This document shows, one piece after another, positions 43,075 through 53,425 of a stretch of DNA of 64,000 nt (within the stretch, counting starts at the first letter, position 1; each line of letters starts with the position of its first letter). The notes below the pieces were generated by a model. The model made no database searches, was not told where the DNA came from, and was given only the letters and a program-made list of their open reading frames with translations. The stretch lies in assembly GCA_002786065.1 (NCBI GenBank), contig NHNY01000004.1, positions 1 through 64,000 on the forward strand, written 5' to 3'. Origin of the DNA: Microcyclospora pomicola (Eukaryota > Ascomycota > Dothideomycetes > Capnodiales). Position numbers and translations under genes: made by a program.

Positions 43075-46000
43075 ATTGAAAGGAATCGTCCGAATCGTGA
43101 TGCGTAGGATGGATTGATATGGTAAAAGTTGGGTGAAGAGTAGATTAGTGTGAACAACGCTCAGCAAAAGAGTGACTGGGGTTGGAGTGAATGGAAGTGT
43201 CCCGGAGAGACGAGAAGGAGAGTGCTGCGTGAGCGAAGTGAAGGCGCTTGGAAGAACAAGAGAAGAGGAAGATGAATCTGGGGAGAGCAGGGAACAAAAG
43301 AGACATCGTGGGCGTTGCCCCCTGTGAAGCCAAATGGGTGGAGGATAAAATGCAATTTACGAACGAGGTGATCGCCTCGAGCTAGCAAGCCGGACGACGT
43401 TGGTGATTGGCGTGTTCCTGCGTTGCGCCCTGAACCTTGCGAGATGACAGGCGCTGAATGGCTCCGGGCGTAGCCGCTGGCGAGGTTCAGCGTCCACGTT
43501 GGCCGGCCGTGTTTTGTATGTGCCAGCGCAATGATTTGGCAGAAAAGGCGCCCAGCACGGTCAGGTGTTGAGACGGTGAATCTCCGCCGCTGCAGATGCA
43601 ATGCGGACGAGCAAGTCGCTTCAGCTGCGTTCATCCGTCGCAGCAAACCTTGCCACGCACTAATGATGCTGAACACCCCGGCGACAGATCATCATTCGCC
43701 TCGTGGCTCCGTGGACGGTTGACCAGCACCGCCAAACATAGCATCTGCAGTACAGACCTGTCGCTGGTTTGCAGCGTGGGACTGCTCTCTGAGTGGGAGG
43801 TCGACGGAGGCCCAAGCCGGCTCACCGTTACGAGGTCGTCTTGCCGAAGCCAAGCATTGCCAACACGTCGGCACGATGCCACCTGGTCGCGTTGTAAACG
43901 TGAAACGATAGCCACGACTCCACGAGCCTGTGAGCAGTGCCAACAGACCGCTTGCCCACCCCCTGCTGGGAGCGCGCGGTGCGTGTAACGGCGGTTGTGG
44001 TGCAGCAGCAGCATCTCGGTCGGCCATCCCTTTGCTGCGAGATGCCTTGTTTAGATCGGCAGGACTATCGATACTTGGTCCTGGACCGTCACGTCCAGTC
44101 CAGGTCCAGTCCAAACACGCCTATTTCGACGGGGTGACGGGATGGCGCCCCCGCGCGAGATGCAACAGGAGAGTCGTGGATTACGTGACGTTGAGACAAC
44201 GTCGAACCGGCGGCTCGGTGGCACCGCCGCTGCGACTTTTCCCTCATCCGGCACTCACCCGCCGTCCGTGCCCTCGGTAGCTGAGTTTCTCCTTTCTGCT
44301 CTCCACCACTCACCTGCTCCCGCCGCGACCCTGCAACAGTCTCGCTGTTCATGTAACATCGTAAAGCGCTGCTCTCTCCTTTCGTGTGGGATGCTCAGCG
44401 CACTGTTGATGTCAGGCGCCAAGCAGCTCTCTATCCCATGGGCGGCAAACTTAGCCGGTAGCAATCGAGATCCACGCCAAGGACGGGCAGCGGATTCATT
44501 CTTCTAGACTCGCCCTCTTGTATTCTTCACCATGACCTGCTATATACAGTAGTTCCCAAATCCGCAGAACCTCATCTCAGGACCGGCGCGTATGAGGCCG
44601 TCGATCGCGTACGACACCACAATCTCTCTCTGTCGTGATTCATCTTCCGGTGATGTACTCGACCGGACATTATTGCAGCGGCAGTTGAGGTCCCATCTAC
44701 GATCGCTTGCAGATCTGCTGAATACAGCCCTGACGGTCTGTGCTGCTACACTATTGTATGTGTATTTCCAGACATCCACTATCCCTTGATCCATCTACAT
44801 TCATCTCGCCACGTCCATGCTCGGACTGTGGACTCTAGCGTTCTTCAGCATACGCGGCCGGAAGTGCTCTGGTGCCCGGCGAGGGGTTCTGAAACCTCAC
44901 CTGCGCTTGCAGACTCTCTAGCATCATATGCATAACGCACGAAGGCGGCGCTTCAGGTACAGCAGCAACAACATCTTTCACTTCTCTTGTGACAGACCGA
45001 TAGGAGCATCCAACGTAGTCACCTCATTCTTGCATCTGGTGACTGCACCCTGTGCCCCGCGATGGCGACGTTAGCAGCATCTAGCATCGGCATATCATCT
45101 CTGCTATTGTCGTTTGACACCTGGCCCCACCTCAGCGACCATGTATTTTCCCGGCTGTCTGGACGAACTGCAAACCATGTCTCACATATGCCGTGGGTCG
45201 GTATATTGCAGAGATGCCTTCTGTAATGTCGCCTCCGGGCGGCATATTGAGGCGTTGATATTGTTTCGTTCCATCGGACTAGCCTCACCTCATGTCGGAT
45301 GTCGCCCTGCGTGCATGAATGAGCCACCTGGAGTTTTATGTTCACGACGCATGTTGCATGCGGCGATTCACTGATCTTGCAAACAGGTGGCGTGGATGTT
45401 GCCTCATCCCCGTTCATGTCACATCATGAGATAGCAGCAACTCCTGCAGGCCTTTCCCCGGAACACACAGATTACGAAACACCGACCTCAAGCTGCACGG
45501 CCTCCAGGCATGAGCTCTGGAGTCCAGCCAGACTCTGCTGGTGCGTAAGCGCAATCTGCAGTGGAAACGTGCACGAAGGAGGTCCACCATTCAACCACCG
45601 TTCATGTCTTCACAGATACCTGGCATTCTATCATTCACGCTCACATCTCCTGCTCCCTGTCAGGATCTCGCCAATGCGAAGTTGTACCCTCTGCGCCTTT
45701 TGCACCATCCATGTCTTTCTTGAGCACCCAGCAGCTTCGTATCCTTATATTCTTACCTCGGTAGACGTCCGTTCGTTGGCTTCATCCCGTCAAACACAAC
45801 AACTGCTCTCTGCTTTTCTTTTTGTACTCCAACGCTCCCGCTTGATATCTCTCTCTCCATCTGTCCATCAAGTCCTTTACCTTTCCTTCCAATTCCCAGT
45901 ATCGTCAGTCCCAGCAGCAGCATCATCGTCTTAGATCCCGTAACACGTTTTCCTTCGTCTAAGCCACGAGATTCACTCCTACACTATACATCTAGCGTGC

Positions 46001-46082
46001 TACATTGCACAGCCTACTTAGCACTGATCTCGACATTCGTAGTACGCACCTGGCAGTCACTCGAGACCTGGAATGTAAAGCC
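43075..46082. promoter_or_regulatory. 3 kb divergent intergenic region
   Basis: Between the starts of the mucin-like gene (-) and the small gene at 46083 (+). The left part is GC-rich. The right part has a strongly pyrimidine-rich strand near 45770-45910, typical of a fungal core promoter or leader pointing right. ORFs up to 198 codons (45338-45934) have no domain and follow the CT-rich composition. No RNA gene or repeat was recognised. Confidence 0.4.
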
Positions 46083-46604
46083 ATGTCATCCCAGGAATCG
46101 AGACTAGAGTCATCATCAGGTGAGTTTTATCAGCGTTCCTGGAGAGGGTCATGAGGAGCGGAGCCCGTGACGGCAAGACAAGGAACATGCAATACTGAGC
46201 TTGAAAGTGTGAGCACGGGGTGCTGTGGGGAAGATACATTAACGTAGGAACACGATGAGAAGATAGGTCCAATGTATGAGCGAGTCAAGCATCTATCATG
46301 AGCAGCAGATTGGAAAGGGACTGACGATGTCTGATCAGGCACCTGCAGCCCTTTGCCACCTGAGGTCCAAGAGAAGTGGAAGTCGTACAGACAGTTGAAG
46401 GGGTCAGATCAGAACATGATTGCTAGTTTCGTTGGGTATCAAACGCCAGCATACAAAAATGCATGTAAGAGCACTATGCGGCGTGCACAAATTCGGAGAG
46501 GAAGCAGCTTCGGGACAGCCAGAGATCTTTGGACGGCGCCTCCGAGGTATAAGATATCAAGAACTGTTGTGTTGTATCTCCGAATCAGAGAAGACCAGGG
46601 ATGA
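46083..46604 (+). CDS. Possible small two-exon protein of unknown function
   Basis: Exons 46083-46119 and 46339-46604 join in phase across a 219-base intron (GTGAGT..GATCAG) to give 100 residues (MSSQESRLESSS then GTCSPLPPEVQEKWKSYRQL). The support is a pyrimidine-rich upstream region, a strong donor and an even hydrophilic composition in the middle part. The last 20 codons overlap the 3' end of the oppositely directed reductase gene by 20 bases and look less natural, so the true end may differ. No family is recognised. It may be only a transcribed non-coding region. Confidence 0.35.
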
Positions 46605-47549
46605 TCGCCTTGCGATTGCCCACCTTGTCCCTGCCGAACTTCTTGATGTACCATTTCCGGCCCTGCAATGCCCTGGGTAACATGGTCGCGATCTCATTGA
46701 GCAAGAAGCTCCGCGCGGGCACACAGTGGAACCCGCCCACCATCCAGAAGCCCGCCCACTCGATCCACTCGCACAGATAGTGCGGGTAGAGCACATACTG
46801 GAACAAGCCGTTCTTCGGCAGCATGTAGTATTTGTCCACGCCGGCGATCGGCTTGCCATCTTTCTCGGCGGCCGCCCGCTGCCGCTTCAGCGCCGAGCGG
46901 CGGATCTCGCGCAGGTCGTCATCGTGGAACACGTTGCCCAGGAACGCCCAGCCCATGATCACGAGGCCGATCTCGATCTCGTAGAGTCGTCCCGCCCAGT
47001 CCCAGACCGTGGTGGGGCCGTAGCCGCCGAGCCAGCCGCCGATGGAGAGGCCGTTGCACACCTGCCAGCCGAAGGCGGACAGGAAGATGAGCGGGTGGAT
47101 CGGCGACATGGAGGGGTTGAGGACGAGGGGAGAGAGGATGGCGCGATAGGTATAGTGCACACTATAGGCGAAGGCCATCACCCAGTTGGCCCACGGCAGG
47201 CCATCTTGGCTGATCGTCCCGGTGCTCGCGGAGAGGTGTGGGATCGAAAGCATGCAGTAGATGACGGTGCACATGCCCGGGATTTCCATCAAGAACCACG
47301 CCCATTTTCCGGGAACGTTCCAGCGCGAGTTGATTGAGGTCTTGCCTTGTGGGTAGAAGTCGGTGAGCCATTGGATGGCCGTGAACTAGAAGGTCATGAC
47401 AGGTCAGGTACTGATTTCGCGTTGGAGGAAAAGTGCATGATGCTGACCAGCGGGAAGAATTGCCAGACGTGGGTGATGAGCTCCCAGTTCTCGCGCGAGG
47501 GCGGATACCAGCCTTCGATGAGGACGGGCAACGCGATGGTGTTACTCAT
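46585..47549 (-). CDS. 3-oxo-5-alpha-steroid 4-dehydrogenase family membrane protein
   Basis: Two exons, 47549-47448 and 47385-46585, with a 63-base intron (GTCAGC..TTCTAG); 300 residues. Family features are a polytopic hydrophobic body (WVMAFAYSVHYTYRAILSP, GLVIMGWAFLGNVFHDDDL) and the NADPH-binding C-terminal domain: LFQYVLYPHYLCEWIEWAGF, then ALQGRKWYIKKFG and NRKAIIPGLL, which matches the conserved KW(Y)-KF-NRKAIIP ending. Relatives reduce steroid or polyprenol double bonds in the endoplasmic reticulum. Which substrate is used here is not known. The short first exon (MSNTIALPVLIEGWYPP) gives the expected N-terminal loop. Confidence 0.92.
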
Positions 47550-48433
47550 GATGACACTGAGATGCTAGGAAGCGTGTGGCACTCAATGCTCACGTCGCAG
47601 TCCTGTGTTGCCAAAGCCAACGGTGCGGTTCAGTGTTGATACATACGCTGTCGTCTAAAATGCTGGTGATGACGCTCAGGATGGGCCGGCTGTTAGAGCT
47701 ACCGAGGCGGCCTTTTGGGTTTATGATCCCCGCTATCCACGCTCCACCAATGCTTGTCTCCAGTAGTTAGCTTGACTCGCACACAGAGCTCTTGAGGACA
47801 TCGTGTCGTTAGATGCTGGAGTTTGCTCTGGAGACACGATAGAATGACAGCAGAGAAGTTCCTGACTGTAGTGCGGCACAGTATATTGCTTGTTGGGCAC
47901 AGTCGCTGGCACCAGAAGGTCGCGGCTGTTTCAGCAGCGGCTCGACCAGTAGCCAGATCCATCGCGGAGCAGATGCTTCACAGGAACATGAAACTACAGC
48001 ATATCTGTTACAGGACGTCGCTACAGCACTATCGACTTCTCAATTTTTACATGAAACAAGAATCGCTGACCGCCTATCCCAGTGATTGAGCCTGTGTAGC
48101 TAATTGCTTCCACGCATTCTATCCTGATTCCCGACCTGCGATGACGTAGTGGCATATCTCTGGTCCAAACATGAATTGGAGACCAACGCATGATTCCTGG
48201 CATCACAGCAACAAAAGACGTGTCAGCTGTCGCGTATGCCAACTTTCGTAACGGGCACACGTCAGCCTGTGCAGATGATCGACGAGGCAAGCGAGTGTAG
48301 GTATAGACATATATGCCTAGGGAGAAAGCAAGTGTTCCCTTCCAACCTTCTCTTCACATCTCTCCTTCAATAATCCGCTGGGCAGTCATCAAACCCCTTC
48401 CGAAACCGTACCACGAACCAACCTCCAACAACA
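47550..48433. promoter_or_regulatory. Divergent promoter region
   Basis: 884 bases between the reductase (-) and the small basic protein gene (+). A short leader with CTCCTTCAATAATCC precedes the latter. No gene is seen. Confidence 0.4.
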
Positions 48434-48825
48434 ATGGCTCGTACCACCCGCACCAAAGGCACCAAGAAGCCCAGCCTCCTGTCCAGACTCACGGGCAAAT
48501 CCACCACGACGACCACGACGAAGAAGACCAATCCCATCACCGGCTCGACCAAGACCACGCAGACGACCACCAGCCACGGCGCCACGACTGGGACTCCCGT
48601 GCAGCACCACCGTCGTAAAGTGACCATGGGCGACAAGGTCTCGGGCTTCGGGATGAAGCTGCGCGGCTCGCTGACTCGGAAGCCCGGCTTGAAGGTATCT
48701 ACCGTGTTACTCCTTGGATGCAATGGTGAATGATGCTAACGTGATGCTAGGCTGCGGGAACACGAAGGATGCATGGTACGGACGGACGGGGTAGTCACCA
48801 CACCACGACCGCGGCGCGTGTCTAG
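48434..48825 (+). CDS. Small basic Thr-rich protein, conserved-looking
   Basis: Two exons, 48434-48694 and 48751-48825, join in phase across a 56-base intron containing TGCTAAC before its TAG acceptor; 111 residues. The sequence is very basic and Thr-rich (TTTTTTKKTNPITGSTKTT), then MGDKVSGFGMKLRGSLTRKP, and after the splice AAGTRRMHGTDGRGSHH. I recall short fungal proteins with the same Thr-run, GDKVSG..L.G.LTR.PG..AAGTRRM.GTDGRG layout, but know no function. A competing frame opened by the ATG at 48773 is a shadow. The intron placement, not the longer ORF, restores this ending. Confidence 0.8.
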
Positions 48826-49872
48826 AAATGTTGCTCGATCGGTCAGCGGGGCGGGTCGTATGGTGTGCAATACGTGCCTGGCCCTAACGGTCGGAAACGA
48901 TGATTTACGCGTGCACGAGGACGACGACAAGACTGAGAACCTAGCTGTAACTGAGATACCCTGTTTGAATTTCAAGCTTCTATTTCCCTTTCACACTCTG
49001 TATCTCCTTTCTTCGTCGCCAATCTGTTCCAGAGATACGTGGTGAACACGACTTCCATCCTGGCATGGTATCGATACCGATCTCAAATGCCACCATCCAA
49101 AACTCCTCCGAAAACCTCCCCAGCCATCTCTCTTGTGCCGATGCAACGCCATGTCGTCCTGGCCGACGTATAATCCCCAAGTCTCAACAGTGCCTCCTGT
49201 TCATGACCTCACCATACTCCAACAGCGCGACACAAGTCTGTCGCAGCAGAATCCTGCCATCCAGCGTAATTGTCCATGACCAAACTTTCCCCATTAGTAA
49301 GTTCTGGCGATGTCCTTCGTTCTTTGTCCGAAAACGACTTGGAAGCCCAAGATCGGGTACACGTATTGACCGGGGTTGTGGAGGTGGTGGTTGTGAGGAA
49401 GTCATGAGGGATGTGCAAGGGGAGATGAACGGAGGCTTCTGCAGACCGCCACACAGGGCTTAGTTTTTGCTGTGATGTGTTGACGGCAAGTATGGGCACG
49501 ACATCGAGCTATTGCACTGAACAGTTTCCTGAGCAAGGTACAGCTTCACGGCTCTCAGTCACGCGAACATGCGTGAGGCGGTCATACGACGTCAACTCAA
49601 AAACAGGAAACAGAAACGACATGCGGTGACAAGGGGAAAGGTATGTACGCAGCGGCTGAAGCAGCAGTATTGAGAACCAATACTGCCAACTCGCCATGAG
49701 CGTTGGTGTTTGATATGTTGCTTGGAGTCGATGGGCATCATCAGAAGCAAAGCTGAAGCTGCGCCATCGCTCTGGAGCATTTCAAAAAGGGGTTGCGAAG
49801 TGCAACGTTATGAGGAGCAAAGCTCGGTGGTGATTCAAAGTTCGAAGTATGCCGATGATCGGGCAGCTTGGT
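48826..49872. other. Convergent intergenic region, 1 kb
   Basis: 3' flanks of the small basic protein gene (+) and the hypothetical gene at 49873 (-). No supported gene. Confidence 0.45.
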
Positions 49873-50688
49873 TCAGACGGGCGAGGACACTGCTCGGGCA
49901 GTGCTGTGATGGTACCAAGCTGCGGCAAGATTGTTGTCGATCGGCCACTGAGAGACCGTGGCGCTGGACTGAGCTGTCGGCAGTACGAACACTGGCTCTG
50001 GATAGTGCGCTGGCACGTTGAAGATCGGCTGCGGTGTCAAGCCGAAAAGCTGCGGCGATACTGGTCCGTTGTCGAGAAACGACGCAATGCCAGCGCCGCG
50101 TGGGACTTCCATTTGACCTGTCATGATCAGCACGAGTCCGAGTTGTACCGCAGCCAGGGACTGAGGGCTCAAAATGTTGCGGCGTCCTTTCCAGGCCGTC
50201 AGGTATCTGGTCTCGATCTGGAAGAAGCAGTCCAGGTGCACGTAGGTCTGCTTCTCCATGTTGCGACCATGTTGAAGCTGGAGAACCTGAGTGCCGTCGT
50301 GCGACTGTGTCTGTTGGTGGTGGTCGATCGCCAGGTAGAGCCGACGCCGGGACGCCAGATGCGGGCGTGGGTACTTGGTCGTGATTGTGCCGTTTCCGAA
50401 TGAAGTGAGCTGCACGCAGGTGGCGATCGTGCCGTCGTGGGTTGAACCGACGATAGCTACGGGGTGGTTGAACGCGCCGTCGTTAACGATGGAGTTGGCG
50501 AAGATCATCGAGTCGTGCCCTACGGCCTCGCGGTTGAGGAAAGCAAGCTCGCCATGCCGAGCTACATTTGGCAGATTCTGCGTTGGAGATCTAGATCGTG
50601 AATTAGCAGAATTTGTGGATGAAAAAGAATGACGAGACATCTGCGATGAGATGTTGAAAGGCACGTCTGAGCGATTATAGCGAGACAT
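49873..50688 (-). CDS. Hypothetical protein with a possible small-barrel domain
   Basis: Intronless, 271 residues. The first 45 are Ser/Asn/Arg-rich and disordered. The centre alternates strand-like segments (SMIFANSIVNDGAFNHPVAI, TCVQLTSFGNGTI, TYVHLDCFFQIETRYLTAWK) and then a short helix (LSPQSLAAVQLGLVLI). This order (HPVxIV, LTS, Y/WVxLD, LTxWxGR, LSxxxLxxV) recalls the PemK/MazF-like small beta-barrel fold, but that is pattern inference without a search. The C-terminus is Pro/Ala-rich. No signal peptide or membrane segment is seen. Function unknown. The long even ORF and compositional ordering argue it is real. Confidence 0.65.
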   Translation of the reverse strand: MSRYNRSDVPFNISSQMSRHSFSSTNSANSRSRSPTQNLPNVARHGELAFLNREAVGHDSMIFANSIVNDGAFNHPVAIVGSTHDGTIATCVQLTSFGNGTITTKYPRPHLASRRRLYLAIDHHQQTQSHDGTQVLQLQHGRNMEKQTYVHLDCFFQIETRYLTAWKGRRNILSPQSLAAVQLGLVLIMTGQMEVPRGAGIASFLDNGPVSPQLFGLTPQPIFNVPAHYPEPVFVLPTAQSSATVSQWPIDNNLAAAWYHHSTARAVSSPV

Positions 50689-51766
50689 CTTGGAAGCTGT
50701 TCAAGGACAACTTGTTGAATTGGTCAATGACTTGCGCAAATGCACTACTGCGATCTTGGTATGTGATGGGATTGTGTACGTGATGAGGATCGAGTGACGG
50801 TGCTCAGAGCAATGTCAAAAGTTGTGATGTGTGGTTTGTGGGAAGTATTCTCATAGAGTATGAAGGTAGACAGCAGCGATAGAATACGTGAGTATTGTAT
50901 GAGCAGGCTATGGTTCATAGAGACCGTGAGTGCGATGAGAGGAAAGGAAAGAAAGCCAGAGGACGAAGCGCTCGGCGGCATCTTATACATGCCAGTGAAG
51001 ACAAATTGAGAAAATTGATTGAGGACATGTTCATAGTCTGCTCGTACATTCGGTAATATACCAGTAAGGGGCGCGATATTCTGCGCTGTAATCCACGGCA
51101 GATAACTTCACTTCGTCGTAATCGTGGGTCATGCACCCAGGTTCAGCGTGGAGTCATAGGGGTAAGCAGGAAGCAAGCCAGCCCCAGAGGGCGACATGGT
51201 CGAGCTTATTCATTCCGAATCTGGGTTATGCGACAACAAGGTCGAACTTAAATGATGCTTTTCGATTCGTGTCATTTCGTATATCGATATGTCGTGGCGC
51301 AGATTATGTAGCTCTCGCGCACGCTAGTGCCACTCATACACAAAGCGCACTCGATTCGTCGGTCCACTGATGTCGAAAGCCTCGACGAGTCGTCGGCAAG
51401 TTGACATGACAATGCACGCTGTCTCTGAACATCTCTGCCATGAGGTTATGTTCTGGTCGAAATATCGTTCAGAACAGCAGCCTGTCAACGTCTGAACGTC
51501 TCGGCTGTAAAAGAAAGCTGCTTGGGTGCAGATGACGCCTTTCAATCAAGGGCGTCCTCGTGTCGGATGAAGCATAGCTGCTTGGCCGCGTTGAGAAGCA
51601 TACTGTGTTGAAGACGGGGCGTAGTTCCGACTGAACACAACGAGCGAACTCAGTGAGTTCTGGTATAGGCATCTGCGCGATATGTAGAGAGCAACAGTCC
51701 GACCAACGTTCATATGCTGAAGTGGTGCTTGGGCGGTGTAATTTGCCAGGTTATGTCGATAATCGA
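50689..51766. other. Intergenic between two minus-strand hypothetical genes
   Basis: About 1.1 kb. It should hold the promoter of the 49873-50688 gene and the 3' flank of the next. No coding exon is recognised. Confidence 0.4.
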
Positions 51767-52267
51767 CTATGAGCCTGTCCTATCCTCAAGATTCATGGAC
51801 GAAAGGCCGGTCGCTACTTGGCTCACTGTACTTCGCGCATTCACAATCTCTATCTCGATACTCCATCTGAGGCTTACGAGTTTGCAGATGTCTTCTTTTA
51901 TGGACTCTTCCAATCTGTGTACAGTTCCGTCGGCAGCCATCACCTGGCATTCTAATATCAGGTCGTCTAGCTCCGCGCTCGTGTGTCGCAACAGATCGAT
52001 TAACATTTGCGTGGCGTCCTTGAGGCGATCCTTGCCGTAGGTGCAGCAGTGCTGGAGATCTTCCAGAGTCATGTAGTAATGGTGATTCATGACATCTTTT
52101 GTGTCTGTGTTATTACTGGGCACGTCCAAGGTTGTTGATTCACCTGTTGTGAACGGTTGAATCCGTTGATGTAGCGTGGTTGGTATGGGAAAAGCCGTTT
52201 GTGGCGAATCGATGATGGTTCTTAGACGATCGATCGCGCAAGGTGCGTCCAGATTCAAGTACTCCAT
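51767..52267 (-). CDS. Hypothetical protein with C-terminal helical region
   Basis: From the ATG at 52267 the ORF codes for 166 residues (MEYLNLDAPCAIDRLRTIID start). The frame is open a further 25 codons upstream but without an ATG, so a spliced upstream exon is possible. The C-terminal half is rich in heptad-like hydrophobic spacing (RLKDATQMLIDLLRHTSAEL, then IKEDICKLVSLRWSIEIEI) and probably helical. No family is recognised. Confidence 0.45.
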   Translation of the reverse strand: MEYLNLDAPCAIDRLRTIIDSPQTAFPIPTTLHQRIQPFTTGESTTLDVPSNNTDTKDVMNHHYYMTLEDLQHCCTYGKDRLKDATQMLIDLLRHTSAELDDLILECQVMAADGTVHRLEESIKEDICKLVSLRWSIEIEIVNARSTVSQVATGLSSMNLEDRTGS

Positions 52268-53425
52268 TTGGAGGAGAAAGGGGCGGAGTTCGGCTGAGTT
52301 GACCAGTGAAACTGCTCGTAGTTGGAGCGAAGATAATTGCAAAAGCGCGTGGGAATGCTCGTATGTCAGCCCCTATTTGTGTGTCGGAAAAGATTGCTGC
52401 CACTGAGATGTTCGGACGCATATGATTTTCGCTCGTGCAGACGATTACCAACTCGTGTGATGCTGCATATCTTCCACGACCGGTGCTTGCTGTGCCGACG
52501 TTGTACAGTGTACACAGTATCACAATGTGCAGTGCCTTTGGCGTGGAGGGAATTGGCCATCAGCGATTGGAACAAGAATACACCCGAGCTGGCACCATGA
52601 TTCCGTTGGGATCGAGCAGGCATACTCGCACTACTTCCATCCTGTGCTCATGGACATCACACCAGTGGTCGCAGCCGTTGAGGCATACAATCGTCCAATC
52701 TACCTCAGAATAGCGTTCGTGCTTCTGAAGGTGGCTCTCTGGTGCTTCCAAGACGCTTCTGCATCAGGCGATCCTCCTGGCGTGCAGGCTTGATAAGTTG
52801 TCATCTGCAGATCTCTTTGGCTTGCCTACCAAAGGATTGATCGGGACCTGAGTGCAGTGGCTTTCGTTGCCACTCAAATTTGGCGTCGAACAATGGAGGC
52901 ACGCAGCCTTGGCCATACGCGCTTGCTGTGGCCAGGATCGAGAGACTATGAGGTGCGTCAACGACATCATATATATTGAGGGCACTCGATCCTGGTCCAC
53001 ACTCATGAATGTTGCTGGTACGTCATGCTGTTGACGTTCCTGGTTGGAACTTGAGGATGAGGTCGAGACTGTGACGGCGCGCAGGCTGCATCACGAAAAG
53101 CAGGGAATTTTGGTGACGTGCCAGACTGGGGCCAATCTTGGTCATGTCAACTCGCTTGGTTTCAGGTCCGGTGCAGCTCGTCCTTGTACACATATAGATG
53201 AATCGGTCATGGTTCACATGTGTTTAAGTGAATGAATTATCTATCATGAAAGACTCTCTTCGATATTGACTTGCCGATCGCACGAGATCCCGACAATCAA
53301 GGGCCCAAGCTCAGCATCTCCTTACTACGAGTCCGGCACACAACTGCCATCACGTGTAGTCGCGGCCTTCACGCAACGTCGCTTCCACGTTCATCTCAAC
53401 ATACAACTTGCCGCGCACCAACAAC
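52268..53425. promoter_or_regulatory. Divergent intergenic region upstream of PCT1
   Basis: About 1.2 kb between the hypothetical gene (-) and PCT1 (+). Nothing but short chance ORFs is seen. The PCT1 leader just upstream of 53426 is A/C-rich. Confidence 0.4.

Noticed and set aside
45338-45934. 198-codon plus-strand ORF
   Set aside because: Composition follows a CT-rich leader; no signal, domain or codon pattern, and a better reading is the untranslated region of the gene at 46083.
48773-49045. 90-codon ORF starting in the second exon of the small basic protein gene
   Set aside because: It is in another frame; the spliced frame gives the expected AAGTRRM ending and stops at 48825.
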